Below, piece after piece: positions 33,691 through 42,301 of a stretch of DNA of 64,000 nucleotides. A program made the translations under genes and the position numbers. This stretch comes from Peteryoungia desertarenae (GTDB lineage Bacteria > Pseudomonadota > Alphaproteobacteria > Rhizobiales > Rhizobiaceae): the NCBI RefSeq assembly GCF_005860795.2, contig NZ_CP058350.1:3378501-3442500 (forward strand). The letters are read 5' to 3'. The notes under the pieces are model-generated. The model worked only from the letters and a program-made list of their open reading frames with translations, was not told where the DNA came from and searched no databases. Positions within the stretch are counted from its first letter, which is position 1. Each line of letters starts with the position of its first letter.

Positions 33691-34341
33691 TCATTGGCCG
33701 GTGGCAACACCAATGGAGTTGGCAACATTGGTGGCGCTCTGAACAACATTGGTCACGGCACCGTTGACGTCGAGCTTGTTCATGGCGAACTGGTCCGTGA
33801 GGGACAGCTGACTGACTTCAATGCGGGTATCCAGCTCGGCGACGGTCACAAGGTTGGCGGCGTTGACTGAGGTCTGCTTCAGATCCCAGACATTGGTGCT
33901 GAAGCGGGTCGAATCTGCGATGTTCTTGGCCACCTGAGCAGTGTCAGAGTACTGCTTCAGCGTGTCGTTGATTTCTTCTACAGAAACGCTGTTGGCAACA
34001 TTGGTTGCAGACTGCGTTGAAGGAACCAGCACACCGTCAACGGCTGCGTTGGCATCAAAGCTCTTGCTGAACTCGATGAAGTTGGAAGACAGCTGGCTGC
34101 CGATCGACTTCTGCTCGATCGAGTTGATGTCATCCGAGGGAAGGTTGATCAGGTTGGCAGCGTTGACTGCGGTCTGGCTGACGTCCAGAGCCTTGGAAGC
34201 GTCGGTGATCTTGTTCAGCGCGTCCTGAACGCCGATGCTGACCTGGCTGAGGTCTGCGTCCCAACCACGACCACGGCCTTCAGCGAAAGCAACCGACGAC
34301 GACATCAGCGCGACGAGCGATGCTACAATAACAGTTTTCAT
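33691..34341 (-). CDS. Secreted Q-x3-N-x2-N repeat protein
   Basis: A 216-residue protein with a signal peptide (cut after VAFA, residue 20). Four regular repeats start at Gln 56, 110, 156 and 201: QTAVNAAN, QSATNVAN, QTSVNAAN, QSATNVAN, about 45-54 residues apart and alternating in type. The AAGGAG site 6 nt before ATG is strong. It is the first gene of the minus-strand locus and probably the most highly expressed. Amyloid or adhesive subunit is inferred; it could also be a non-amyloid beta-solenoid. Confidence 0.65.
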   Translation of the reverse strand: MKTVIVASLVALMSSSVAFAEGRGRGWDADLSQVSIGVQDALNKITDASKALDVSQTAVNAANLINLPSDDINSIEQKSIGSQLSSNFIEFSKSFDANAAVDGVLVPSTQSATNVANSVSVEEINDTLKQYSDTAQVAKNIADSTRFSTNVWDLKQTSVNAANLVTVAELDTRIEVSQLSLTDQFAMNKLDVNGAVTNVVQSATNVANSIGVATGQ

Positions 34342-34842
34342 GTTTTTCTCCTTTTCATGTTCAAGACACCTTGGGTCTCATCTGCTCTCACCTAGTCCAG
34401 GTTGCAGACATCATGACACAAAGCATTGTTATCCTCCGAATTATTTCGGAGGAATTTCAGAATTCAGCCAAAAACAAAAGGCGCAACACCCAGATATATA
34501 AGAAAACATGAATGCGCATCAGAGGTGCATCCACGACATAGTTTAACCAATTGCCAGACATAACCGATTATATTTGACGCTATGCTATGACAAACTCCGT
34601 TAATTCGTGTTGTTTCTTATGTTTCTCAACCTATACGTTGTTTTTTACACGAGTCCAGTCTCGGTTAACAAAAACTTAAGGGTGATTAATTGCAGATATA
34701 CAACAAAAAAAGACAAGCTTTTTCATAGGCTTAATAGAAGCCCATGGTTGAGTATGCATGTCGGGGTTGTAAATCACCCCAAAATTGGACTTGCTGAAAA
34801 GACGCCGGGCGGACCTCGGCTGTATCGAGTGCGGCCATCAAA
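34342..34842. other. A+T-rich gene-free region with a hairpin
   Basis: TCCTCCGAA/TTCGGAGGA forms a perfect 9-bp stem with loop TTAT at 34432-34453, about 90 bp before the 34341 gene. It may be an operator or a 5'-UTR structure. The stretch from about 34480 to 34760 is much richer in A+T than the rest of the window and probably holds the promoter of the repeat-protein operon. No supported gene lies here. Confidence 0.5.
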
Positions 34843-34932
34843 CCGCAAGCTTTGCTTAAGTCCACCTATGCGGCAATGGTCGCAATCTTCGCCCTCTTCC
34901 ATGGCCATGCCGATGGCAGCGAACCCGGCTGA
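34843..34932 (+). pseudogene. HupE/UreJ-family relic
   Basis: The frame ends at TGA 34930-34932 and reads TYAAMVAIFALFHGHADG then SEPG. The AIFALFHGHA block is the conserved last membrane helix and His motif of HupE/UreJ nickel or cobalt transport proteins. Only about 30 codons remain, with no start and no upstream part. It is therefore a decayed fragment left by deletion or replacement. Confidence 0.55.
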
Positions 34933-34953
34933 TGGGGCATTGGAGAAACTGAG

Positions 34954-34977
34954 AACGGCGGCTCGCCGGCCGCCGTT
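34954..34977 (-). terminator. Terminator-like hairpin after queF
   Basis: AACGGCGG (34954-34961) pairs with CCGCCGTT (34970-34977) around CTCGCCGG, 30 bp past the queF stop. There is no strong T-run on either strand, so it may rely on other factors. Confidence 0.5.
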
Positions 34978-35007
34978 TGCGTTTGTGCAGGATGCAGGCA
35001 GAAGGTC

Positions 35008-35472
35008 TCAGCCACGACCGCGATAGGTGGGGACCCCCTGCTCCGGCAGCCAGGCGCCCTTCGGCGCTTCACCCGTCTGCCAGAAAACATCGATTGGGAT
35101 ACCGCCGCGCGGATACCAGTAGGCACCGATCCTCAGCCATTTCGGATCAAGCAGCTCAACGATCCGCTTGGCAATATAGACCGAGCAATCCTCGTGGAAC
35201 GCACCGTGGTTACGGAAGGAAAAGAGGAAGAGCTTCAGCGACTTCGATTCCACCAGCCAGTCGCCCGGAATATAGTCGATGACGATATGGGCGAAATCCG
35301 GCTGGCCGGTCATGGGGCAGAGCGAGGTGAACTCCGGTGCGGTGAAGCGCACGACGTAATCGGTACCGGCATTCGAATTCGGTACGCGTTCCAGTACCGC
35401 CGTTTCCGGGCTGGTCGGGGCTTCAACAGACTGGCCGAGCTGGGAGAGGCCGGAGACATCCGTCTTGCTCAT
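35008..35472 (-). CDS. queF: NADPH-dependent 7-cyano-7-deazaguanine reductase
   Basis: A 154-residue enzyme of queuosine synthesis that reduces preQ0 to preQ1. [13 protein letters not shown] contains the Cys that forms a thioimide with the substrate and the nearby Asp; [11 protein letters not shown] and NHGAFHEDC are the other family signatures. It is the short, unimodular form. The start overlaps the stop of the cation-efflux gene by 4 bp, giving translational coupling. No preQ1 riboswitch sequence precedes it within the operon leader, as far as I can see. Confidence 0.95.
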   Translation of the reverse strand: MSKTDVSGLSQLGQSVEAPTSPETAVLERVPNSNAGTDYVVRFTAPEFTSLCPMTGQPDFAHIVIDYIPGDWLVESKSLKLFLFSFRNHGAFHEDCSVYIAKRIVELLDPKWLRIGAYWYPRGGIPIDVFWQTGEAPKGAWLPEQGVPTYRGRG

Positions 35473-36386
35473 CGTTTCTTCTCCTTTACTTTGACGCCCA
35501 CGCCATGGGCCATTTCAGTTTCAGGTTCGACATGAATGGTGACACGCCCGCCCGGCAGAACGGCCCTTACCGCTGCCTCCAGTCGGTCGCAGATTGCATG
35601 GGCTTCAACGACCGTCATAGCGGCAGGAACAACGAGATCAAAGGCAACAAATGTCACAGCCCCGGCCTGACGTGTGCGAAGATAATGCACACCGAGCGAC
35701 CCTTGCGCATTCTCGGCAATCGCCTTCTTGATCGCTTCTTCTTCTGCCGGATCGACACCCTTGTCCATCAGGCCATCAACCGAGCGTGAAATGACCTTCC
35801 AGCCCTGCCAGAGGATGTTGATGGCAACGATCATGGCAAGCAGCGGATCCAGGATCGCATAGCCGGTCACGAGCACCGCCAGCAGGCCCACAAGCACGCC
35901 AGCCGAGGTCACCACATCCGACATGATGTGATGGCCATCCGCCAAGAGAGCCGGTGAGCGATGGCTCCTGCCGACCCGGATCAGGACGCGCGCCCAGATC
36001 AGGTTGATCACCCCTGCAGCCGCGTTGATCGCAAGGCCAAGCGCCGGCGCATCGAGGATTTCGGGATTGGCGAGCGCCGACACGGCTTCATTGATGATGA
36101 CGAGCGCCGCCACCACGATCAGCACACCCTCGACCACGGCAGAGATATACTCCGCCTTGTGGTGACCATAGGGATGGTCGTTATCCGCCGGCTTCTGCGC
36201 ATAGCGTATGACGAAATAGGCGATGAAGGCGGCAATTACGTTGACCGTCGATTCCAGCGCATCGGAAAGCAGCGCGACCGAGCCCGTGAACCACCAGGCC
36301 ACAAGTTTCAGCCCCATGACACCAAAGGCGAGCGGAATGCCCCAGAAGGCCAGCCGCTCCACCAGATTGTCTTTTCGAGCCTCCAT
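35469..36386 (-). CDS. Cation diffusion facilitator (zinc/iron/manganese efflux)
   Basis: A 305-residue inner-membrane transporter with six predicted helices and a cytosolic C-terminal ferredoxin-like dimerisation domain. [13 protein letters not shown] has the first metal-site Asp, and [11 protein letters not shown] the second (HxxxD). [11 protein letters not shown] precedes helix 3. The ATG at 36386 ([12 protein letters not shown]) is preferred because the 20 upstream codons do not look like a transporter N-terminus. Metal choice cannot be read reliably. queF is co-translated downstream. Confidence 0.9.
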   Translation of the reverse strand: MEARKDNLVERLAFWGIPLAFGVMGLKLVAWWFTGSVALLSDALESTVNVIAAFIAYFVIRYAQKPADNDHPYGHHKAEYISAVVEGVLIVVAALVIINEAVSALANPEILDAPALGLAINAAAGVINLIWARVLIRVGRSHRSPALLADGHHIMSDVVTSAGVLVGLLAVLVTGYAILDPLLAMIVAINILWQGWKVISRSVDGLMDKGVDPAEEEAIKKAIAENAQGSLGVHYLRTRQAGAVTFVAFDLVVPAAMTVVEAHAICDRLEAAVRAVLPGGRVTIHVEPETEMAHGVGVKVKEKKR

Positions 36387-36443
36387 GGCACGTTCGTCCC
36401 TGCAGATGCGAGTGAATTGCAGACGCAATTCCAAAAACGACAA

Positions 36444-36467
36444 AACCGCCCGGCAAAGCGGGCGGTT
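36444..36467 (-). promoter_or_regulatory. Hairpin with T-run in the leader of the cation-efflux/queF operon
   Basis: Read on the minus strand, AACCGCCCG (36467-36459) pairs with CGGGCGGTT (36452-36444), then TTTGTCGTTTTT follows. The stem lies 58-81 nt before ATG 36386, downstream of a TTGACC box near 36510. It has the shape of an intrinsic terminator in the 5' leader, and could act as an attenuator. No gene ending upstream would need it on this strand. Confidence 0.55.
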
Positions 36468-36580
36468 CGGTTGGATGTGGGCAGTGTAATGGCGAAGGGT
36501 TGAGGAAAGGTCAAGGCGGGATGTTGGGTGTGCACAGGTGGACGCGTTGCGAATTATGACGCAGCGCGTTACGCTGCATC

Positions 36581-36865
36581 ATGATCCAGAGTTTCATGGA
36601 CGCTGAAACCGAGCGCATCTGGTATGGCCAGCGAAGCAGAAAGCTTCCGCCAGATATACAGGTCGTGGCACTCAGAAAACTGCGTTTGATGAATAGTGCT
36701 CATCAGTTGAAAGACTTGCGCATACCACCAGGAATTGAACCAGAGGCTCTGAAAGGTGACAGGCTCGGGCAGTACAGCATCCGGATCAACGATCAACGGC
36801 GGATTAGCTTCATCTGGAATGACAGAGGGCCAAGCGATGTCGAGATTGTCGACTACCATGACTGA
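36581..36865 (+). CDS. higB: HigB-type toxin (RelE superfamily)
   Basis: A 94-residue RelE-fold ribonuclease. RIWYGQRSRKLPPDIQ begins the fold, KDLRIPPGIEPEAL is the typical HigB loop, and QYSIRINDQRRISFIW with the end VEIVDYHD carries the Arg and His/Tyr residues used in mRNA cleavage on the ribosome. It ends within the HigA start, with 8 bp of overlap. Toxin before antitoxin is the HigBA order. Confidence 0.88.
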   Translation: MIQSFMDAETERIWYGQRSRKLPPDIQVVALRKLRLMNSAHQLKDLRIPPGIEPEALKGDRLGQYSIRINDQRRISFIWNDRGPSDVEIVDYHD

Positions 36866-37151
36866 ACTGCTGCCCAATCCGCATCCGGGCGATATCCTGC
36901 TTGAGGATTTCCTGAAGCCCATGGGACTGAGCCAGAATGCCCTGGCGCGGGCGGTCAACGTGCCGCCCCGCCGTATAAACGAGATCGTGCTCGGCAAGCG
37001 GTCTCTGACGGCAGACACGGATCTGCGGCTCTCGCGCTATTTCGGGGTGTCTGAGGGCTTCTTCCCCGCACTGCAGGCCGATTACGACCTCATGCAGCGG
37101 CGGCGCGAGATCGAGGACGAGCTGAAACGGATAGAGCCGAGGGCGGCGTGA
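36858..37151 (+). CDS. higA: HigA-type antitoxin (XRE family)
   Basis: A 97-residue helix-turn-helix protein. PHPGDILLEDFLKPMGLSQN begins the XRE fold, ALARAVNVPPRRINEIVLGK is the recognition region and RLSRYFGVSEGFFPALQ closes it. It binds HigB and represses the operon. ATG 36858 lies inside the higB end; the longer frame to 36756 is antisense-like overlap. A small gene follows, overlapping by GTGA. Confidence 0.9.
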   Translation: MTELLPNPHPGDILLEDFLKPMGLSQNALARAVNVPPRRINEIVLGKRSLTADTDLRLSRYFGVSEGFFPALQADYDLMQRRREIEDELKRIEPRAA

Positions 37152-37648
37152 CGAGAGCCGCAGATGAGTGTCTAACTGGAGAGGTTCACCCACAATTGCC
37201 TTACACCGGTACGCCTTTAACATTTTTCCAGAAAGCTAGATTGGTCTGGCTGGCCCTGTTCGCACCTCAAGCATTCATAAGCGAGGAAGAGGCTGACAAC
37301 GCAAAACTCAATGCAGCACCTACCTCTGCCCATGAGGGAAGTCGGTTGCACGCGATCAGAAGTGGGCTCTGCCAATCGGCGTTTTGGGGACTTGTCGCGA
37401 TGGGAACCGGATTTGCCATAGGCAGCCTTCTTGGTGCCAGTATTGGTCCACAATTAGAGTTCGCCATTGGTATCGTTGTCGTCGGCACGACAATTCTTAT
37501 GTGGGCAACTCTTGCGCTACAGGGCTGGAGCATCCAATCGTTCAAGGGCAATACACTGAGTGAGCGGCTCAACCAATGGATCTTCCGAACCCTCTATGTA
37601 ATCGGAACCGCACTGATATCCGCTGGCAGCGTCTGGAGCCTGTTTTAA
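37148..37648 (+). CDS. Small membrane protein coupled to HigBA
   Basis: A 166-residue protein with likely membrane helices at about residues 78-98, 103-125 and 146-165. Its GTG start overlaps the HigA stop by 4 bp, so it is translated from the same message if real. The N-terminus is soluble, with a single FFQKARLVWLALFAPQAF amphipathic segment. The codon bias is weaker than in neighbours. The family is not recognised; it could be a passenger gene or a third element of the operon. Moderate doubt about the start. Confidence 0.5.
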   Translation: MTRAADECLTGEVHPQLPYTGTPLTFFQKARLVWLALFAPQAFISEEEADNAKLNAAPTSAHEGSRLHAIRSGLCQSAFWGLVAMGTGFAIGSLLGASIGPQLEFAIGIVVVGTTILMWATLALQGWSIQSFKGNTLSERLNQWIFRTLYVIGTALISAGSVWSLF

Positions 37649-37674
37649 AAACACTTGGGGCGCCGAAGCGCCCC
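37646..37674 (-). terminator. Terminator of trpE(G)
   Basis: On the minus strand GGGGCGC (37674-37668) and GCGCCCC (37663-37657) form a 7-bp stem with a 4-nt loop, followed by AAGTGTTTTT. It is 10 bp past the trpE stop. It may also terminate the HigBA operon on the other strand. Confidence 0.7.
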
Positions 37675-37684
37675 GCCTATTTCC

Positions 37685-39874
37685 TCACGCCGCCTTGACC
37701 TTCTTCCGCTTTGCGAGCTTCTCCACCACGTTTTCGATCATCCGCATGCCGGCGTCGCCGCCGAGCGTCATGATCGACTCCGGGTGGAACTGCACGGCGG
37801 CCACCGGTTCTCGTGTGTGTTCGATGCCCATGATCGTGCCGTCTTCGCTTTCGGCGGTGATCATGAAATCGCGGTGCAGCGTCGCCGGATCGGCGAAGAT
37901 CGAGTGGTAGCGGCCGACGGTCACTTCCTTGCCGAGCCCCGAGAAAACGAGGCCGGGTTCCAGCACGCGGATGCGCGACGGCTTGCCATGCATCGGGATT
38001 GCGAGCTGGCGCAGCTCCCCGCCATAGGCTTCGGCCAGCGCCTGCAACCCTAAGCACACGCCAAAGATCGGCAGGTTTCGCGCCCGCGCCTTCTTGATGG
38101 TTGCCTTGCAGTCGAAATCTGTCGGCGAGCCGGGACCGGGAGACAACACGACGAGATCCGGATTGAGGCTCTCGAAGATCTCTTCCGGCACAGGCGTGCG
38201 CACCGTGTTCACGGTCGCGCCCGTCTGGCGGAAATAGTTGGCCAGCGTGTGCACGAAACTGTCCTCGTGGTCGACGAGCAGGATATTGACCCCCTCGCCC
38301 ACCCGGGCCACGCCACGCTTGGAGGACTGATCATTGCCGCTCTTGGCATCACGAATGGCTGCAATCATGGCAGAGGCCTTCAGTTCGGTTTCGGCTTCTT
38401 CTTCATGCGGGTCGCTGTCGTTTAGAAGCGTCGCACCGGCACGCACCTCGGCAATGCCGTCCTTGATACGCACCGTGCGCAGCGTCAGACCGGTGTTCAT
38501 GTCGCCATTGAAGCCGACCATGCCGATGGCACCACCATACCAGGCGCGCGGGCTCTTCTCATGCTTCTCGATGAAACGCATGGCCCAGAGCTTCGGCGCG
38601 CCTGTCACGGTGACCGCCCAGGCATGGGAGAGGAAGCCGTCAAAGGCATCCATGCCGTCGCGCAGGCGACCTTCGATATGGTCCACTGTGTGGATGAGGC
38701 GCGAATACATCTCGATCTGGCGGCGGCCGATGACCTTGACCGAACCGGGCTCGCAGACGCGGGACTTGTCGTTGCGGTCGACATCCGAGCACATGGTGAG
38801 CTCGCTCTCATCCTTCTTGGAGTTGAGAAGCTTCAGGATTTGCGCCGAATCCTCGATCGGGTCCGCGCCGCGCCTGATTGTGCCGGAGATCGGGCAGGTC
38901 TCGATGCGCCGGCCATTTACCCGCACAAACATCTCCGGCGAAGCGCCGACGAGATATTCCTGGTCGCCGAGGTTGATGAAGAAGGAATAAGGCGACGGAT
39001 TAATTTCCTTCAGCCGCTTGGAGATCTGCGAAGGCTTGGAATCGCAGCGTTCCATGAACTTCTGGCCGGGAACGACCTCGAACAGGTCGCCCTTGCGGAA
39101 GCTCTCCTTGGCCTTCACGACCAGTTCGGCATATTCGCCCGGACGATGATCGCCGCGCGGCGGGATCGTATCGGTATGCTGGAAGGGCTCAGGCGCAATT
39201 TCTTCCGACTGGCCGATGGTCGTCACACCGCCCTTGGTGAAGTCGTAGCGGTCGATCCAGGCCTTGGCCGAATAATGGTCGACGACCAGGATCTCGTCCG
39301 GCAGGAAGAGCACCATATCGCGCTGATCATCCGGGCGCGCAAGCTTAAGGTCGATGGCGTCGAACTGGAAGGCGAGATCGTAGCCAAAGGCACCGAACAG
39401 GCCGATGGCGCTGTCTTCCTCGGAGTAGAACAGCGCGGTGATGGCGCGAAGGACCGTAAACACCGTCGGCATCTTCGAGCGCTCTTCTTCGGTGAAAACG
39501 CGCGACGGCAGCTTGACGTCGAGATCGAGCCGCGTCGCAGTGCGTGCCCCCAGCGCCAGATCCTCGACCGAGGTCAGAGCCTCGGCGATCATGGTGAGCA
39601 GCGCTTCGCCGCGACCGTTATAGGCTTCGATCCAGACCTTGCGGCCGAAGGAGGAAATGCCGAGCGGCGGATCGACGATGGCGGTGTCCCAGCGGGTATA
39701 GCGGCCCGGATATTCGTAGTTGGACGAGAAGACGGCACCGCGACGCTCGTCAAGCCTGTCGACATAGCTGGAGATGGCATCACCATAGGGCGTCGGCCGC
39801 CGCTTGCGCGTGACGGTCACGCCGCCGCGCGTTTGATAGGCTTCCGAGCCGTCTTCCTGCAAAATCGTCGACAT
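37685..39874 (-). CDS. trpE: Fused anthranilate synthase TrpE(G)
   Basis: A 729-residue fusion that makes anthranilate from chorismate and glutamine, the first step of tryptophan synthesis. The N-terminal synthase domain (residues 1-510) has [24 protein letters not shown] (tryptophan-binding region) and the chorismate motifs [11 protein letters not shown] and [11 protein letters not shown]. The C-terminal amidotransferase has [11 protein letters not shown], the nucleophile in [10 protein letters not shown] and the His-Glu of QFHPESI. The fused form is typical of rhizobia. ATG 39874 (MSTILQEDG) is chosen. Control by the trpL attenuator upstream. Confidence 0.97.
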   Translation of the reverse strand: MSTILQEDGSEAYQTRGGVTVTRKRRPTPYGDAISSYVDRLDERRGAVFSSNYEYPGRYTRWDTAIVDPPLGISSFGRKVWIEAYNGRGEALLTMIAEALTSVEDLALGARTATRLDLDVKLPSRVFTEEERSKMPTVFTVLRAITALFYSEEDSAIGLFGAFGYDLAFQFDAIDLKLARPDDQRDMVLFLPDEILVVDHYSAKAWIDRYDFTKGGVTTIGQSEEIAPEPFQHTDTIPPRGDHRPGEYAELVVKAKESFRKGDLFEVVPGQKFMERCDSKPSQISKRLKEINPSPYSFFINLGDQEYLVGASPEMFVRVNGRRIETCPISGTIRRGADPIEDSAQILKLLNSKKDESELTMCSDVDRNDKSRVCEPGSVKVIGRRQIEMYSRLIHTVDHIEGRLRDGMDAFDGFLSHAWAVTVTGAPKLWAMRFIEKHEKSPRAWYGGAIGMVGFNGDMNTGLTLRTVRIKDGIAEVRAGATLLNDSDPHEEEAETELKASAMIAAIRDAKSGNDQSSKRGVARVGEGVNILLVDHEDSFVHTLANYFRQTGATVNTVRTPVPEEIFESLNPDLVVLSPGPGSPTDFDCKATIKKARARNLPIFGVCLGLQALAEAYGGELRQLAIPMHGKPSRIRVLEPGLVFSGLGKEVTVGRYHSIFADPATLHRDFMITAESEDGTIMGIEHTREPVAAVQFHPESIMTLGGDAGMRMIENVVEKLAKRKKVKAA

Positions 39875-39924
39875 TTCCGTTCTTCTCCATTCGTCAAGGC
39901 CCTTCTCCTCAGGCCTTGAATACG

Positions 39925-39959
39925 AAAAAGCCGCCTCAGGAGAGTTTCCGGGCGGCTTT
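39925..39959 (-). terminator. trp attenuator (terminator hairpin)
   Basis: AAAGCCGCC (39959-39951, read on the minus strand) pairs with GGCGGCTTT (39935-39927), followed by TTCG. It lies between the trpL stop and trpE, 40 nt past the peptide. When ribosomes do not stall on the Trp codons this stem should form and stop transcription, releasing a short RNA of about 119 nt. Confidence 0.85.
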
Positions 39960-39998
39960 GGGGTCAATCGTCAGAAGACATGACTGGTCAAGGCCGCG

Positions 39999-40043
39999 TC
40001 AGCGTGCCCACCACCAAGCATTGTTCTTCGATACGATCTTCAT
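39999..40043 (-). CDS. trpL: Tryptophan leader peptide
   Basis: A 14-residue frame, MKIVSKNNAWWWAR, with three adjacent TGG codons, ending TGA at 39999-40001. The ending WWWAR is the same as in known rhizobial trpL peptides. No Shine-Dalgarno sequence precedes the ATG, but a promoter lies 9 nt before it, so the message is probably leaderless. In Sinorhizobium the released leader RNA and peptide also act in trans; whether that happens here is inference. Confidence 0.9.
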   Translation of the reverse strand: MKIVSKNNAWWWAR

Positions 40044-40051
40044 GGAGGTTT

Positions 40052-40079
40052 TGATAACGCGCCCCGAGGCCTTGCGCAA
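40052..40079 (-). promoter_or_regulatory. Probable trpL promoter
   Basis: On the minus strand TTGCGC (40079-40074) and TTATCA (40057-40052) are separated by 16 nt. Transcription would begin about at the trpL ATG (40043), in agreement with a leaderless message. Confidence 0.55.
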
Positions 40080-40257
40080 GAGGGTGCATCGCGTGGTCCG
40101 GAGAAAGGCAAAAGCGTCAAATGAGAGAACTGAATAAGGAAATTCAACTTTAAGAATAAACTAACTATCGCAATGCGATTATCATTCATCATGCACAACC
40201 AAAGCACTCCAGTCGTCATCGACGACGCGCCCATCAGCGGCCAACCGAGGGAATAAC

Positions 40258-42129
40258 ATGTGGTTTACCCTGTCTCGCAGTCTTTTTGTTCTGGGTCTAT
40301 TCGTTTCCACTGCCTTGATCATTGCGATTGCAGTCACGGCATTCGCCTTGAGCACGGTGCGGATCAAGGGTCCAGAATATGCCCGGATCATCGAAGCGAA
40401 GGACCTGATAGCAGACATCATGCCGCCTCCGATCTTCGTGGTCGAAGCCTATCTGCTGGCAACAGAGGCAGCCCTCAATCCAGACCTGGCCGCAGCCAAT
40501 ATCGGCGAGATTCGCAAGCTGCAGCAGAACTACAAGATCCGGCTGGACTTCTGGCTCGGCAGGGACCTTGACGCCACCACCCGCCAGGTACTGGAAGCCG
40601 AGGTCAAGTCCAAGGGACAGGATTTCTGGCAGGTCATGGACGACGTCCTTATCCCCGCTCTCGACAGCGGTGACTATGGCCAGCGGCGGGCAGCCCTTGA
40701 TAATCTCCGGCCTTATTTTCTTGCAGAGAAAGCTGCAGTCGAGGACCTGGTACAAGCGGCATCCCGGTCGCTAGAAAGCGTGGAAAGCCGCGCCCGCCAG
40801 ACGATGCTCTCCTACAGCCTTCTCGCCGCGACAAGCGCCGCCGGTGCTATCCTGGCCCTTGTCGGTGGCCTGGCGGTATTCCGGCGAAGGGCTATCTACC
40901 CTCTGCAGGATCTCGCGCGGTCGATGAAGAGCCTGGCCGAAGGCGACTTCGAGACCTCGATTCCTCATACTGCCCGTCACGATGAGGTCGGCGAGATGGC
41001 TCAAGCTGTCGGGGTGTTTCGCCAGGCAGGCTTGGAAAACCGGCGACTGGAGCAGGAGGTCGCCCTGCGTCGTGAGGAGGCTGATGCGGAAAAAACGCAA
41101 CGTCTTGCCGAGCAGACAGAACAGGCTGCCAATCTCCAGCGGGTCATTGATGAACTGGGCGCTGGCCTGCAACGGCTGTCGCAGTTCAACATTCGCGAAA
41201 CCCTGGATCAGCCATTCCGCGAGGAGTTCGAGCAGTTGCGCCATGATTTCAACAAGTCCCTGGCCGTCTTTCAAGGCACGATGAGCCGGGTTCTGGAAAA
41301 GGCCAGCGAAATCGAGGCTAACAGCACGGCCCTGCAACAGTCGACCGATCAATTGGCAAGGCGAACAGAACAGCAGGCTGCCGCCGTTGAAGAAAGCGCG
41401 GTTGCCCTCAAGGAGGTCGCCGCCAATATCAAGACCTCCTCAACCCGTACCCGCAACACAAGAACCATGACCCGGGAAGCCCGCCAAAGGGTCGAGCGGT
41501 CGAGCAGGGTCGTCGGCGAGGCTGTCGAAGCGATGCGCCGCATTGAAGCGGCCTCTGCCAGCATCGCTAAGATTACCGATGTCATTGACCAGATCGCTTT
41601 CCAGACGAACCTTCTTGCGCTCAATGCCGGCGTCGAAGCAGCCCGTGCCGGAGAAGCCGGAAAGGGCTTTGCCGTTGTTACGCAGGAAGTCCGCGATCTC
41701 GCCCAGCGCTCGGGAACGGCAGCGAAGGAAATCAATGGACTGATCTCCCAGTCAGTCCGGGAGGTCGCCGACGGTGTGGCCCTTGTGAACGACACCGGCA
41801 GCGTCTTGGGGGACATCGAGAAGAGCATCATTTCAATTTCCGAGGACGTCGAAGCCATCGCCATCGCCGCCGAGGAACAGGCCTCCGGCATCGCCGAGAT
41901 CAGCGAGGCCGTCAACCAGATGGACCAGCTGACTCAACAGAATGCCGGCATGGTACAGGAAACCACGGCCGCGACCCATACACTGTCAAACGAAGTGCGC
42001 GAACTGGTTCGCTTGGTCAGTCAGTTTGTGTTCAACCGTCGGCAAAGAGTGCGGGATCGACCAGAAGATGTTGCCGAAACGCTCGCGCGACGTGGCCGGC
42101 TGGCCGGGCGGGTCGTTGAAGCGGCCTGA
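40258..42129 (+). CDS. Methyl-accepting chemotaxis protein
   Basis: A 623-residue chemoreceptor with a membrane helix at residues 10-30, a periplasmic region of about 150 residues, a second helix (SLLAATSAAGAILALVGG), a HAMP and the coiled signalling domain with the tip IAFQTNLLALNAGVEAARAG. The C-terminus is Arg-rich (RQRVRDRPEDVAETLARRGR) and lacks a CheR-docking pentapeptide, unlike the receptor at 24332. The 5' flank at 40150-40200 is A+T-rich. Ligand unknown. Confidence 0.92.
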   Translation: MWFTLSRSLFVLGLFVSTALIIAIAVTAFALSTVRIKGPEYARIIEAKDLIADIMPPPIFVVEAYLLATEAALNPDLAAANIGEIRKLQQNYKIRLDFWLGRDLDATTRQVLEAEVKSKGQDFWQVMDDVLIPALDSGDYGQRRAALDNLRPYFLAEKAAVEDLVQAASRSLESVESRARQTMLSYSLLAATSAAGAILALVGGLAVFRRRAIYPLQDLARSMKSLAEGDFETSIPHTARHDEVGEMAQAVGVFRQAGLENRRLEQEVALRREEADAEKTQRLAEQTEQAANLQRVIDELGAGLQRLSQFNIRETLDQPFREEFEQLRHDFNKSLAVFQGTMSRVLEKASEIEANSTALQQSTDQLARRTEQQAAAVEESAVALKEVAANIKTSSTRTRNTRTMTREARQRVERSSRVVGEAVEAMRRIEAASASIAKITDVIDQIAFQTNLLALNAGVEAARAGEAGKGFAVVTQEVRDLAQRSGTAAKEINGLISQSVREVADGVALVNDTGSVLGDIEKSIISISEDVEAIAIAAEEQASGIAEISEAVNQMDQLTQQNAGMVQETTAATHTLSNEVRELVRLVSQFVFNRRQRVRDRPEDVAETLARRGRLAGRVVEAA

Positions 42130-42301
42130 CCCGCCTTGGCATCGGCAGGAACGCGGCCACAAAAGAGAGACCGCGCCCTTGCCTAGCGTCGCGAGAGTAT
42201 TTCCAGCCGAAGCGCGATCGCTTCGGCGTTGGACAATGCGTAACAAAGCAGAAGCATAGAGCATTGAAGGTGATCCCGAGATCACCGAAAATGCCCCAGA
42301 C

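Noticed and set aside
34607..35026. 139-codon open frame between the repeat-protein locus and queF
   Set aside because: It runs through A+T-rich promoter DNA and then out of frame over the HupE-like relic; no ribosome-binding site or codon bias.
35473..36580. preQ1 riboswitch for queF
   Set aside because: No recognisable preQ1 aptamer core was found; queF is second in its operon.
40150..40200. Fur-like box before the second chemoreceptor (GATTATCATTCATC)
   Set aside because: Only one half matches a Fur or Mur site and there is no reason for iron control of this gene; chance match in A+T-rich DNA.
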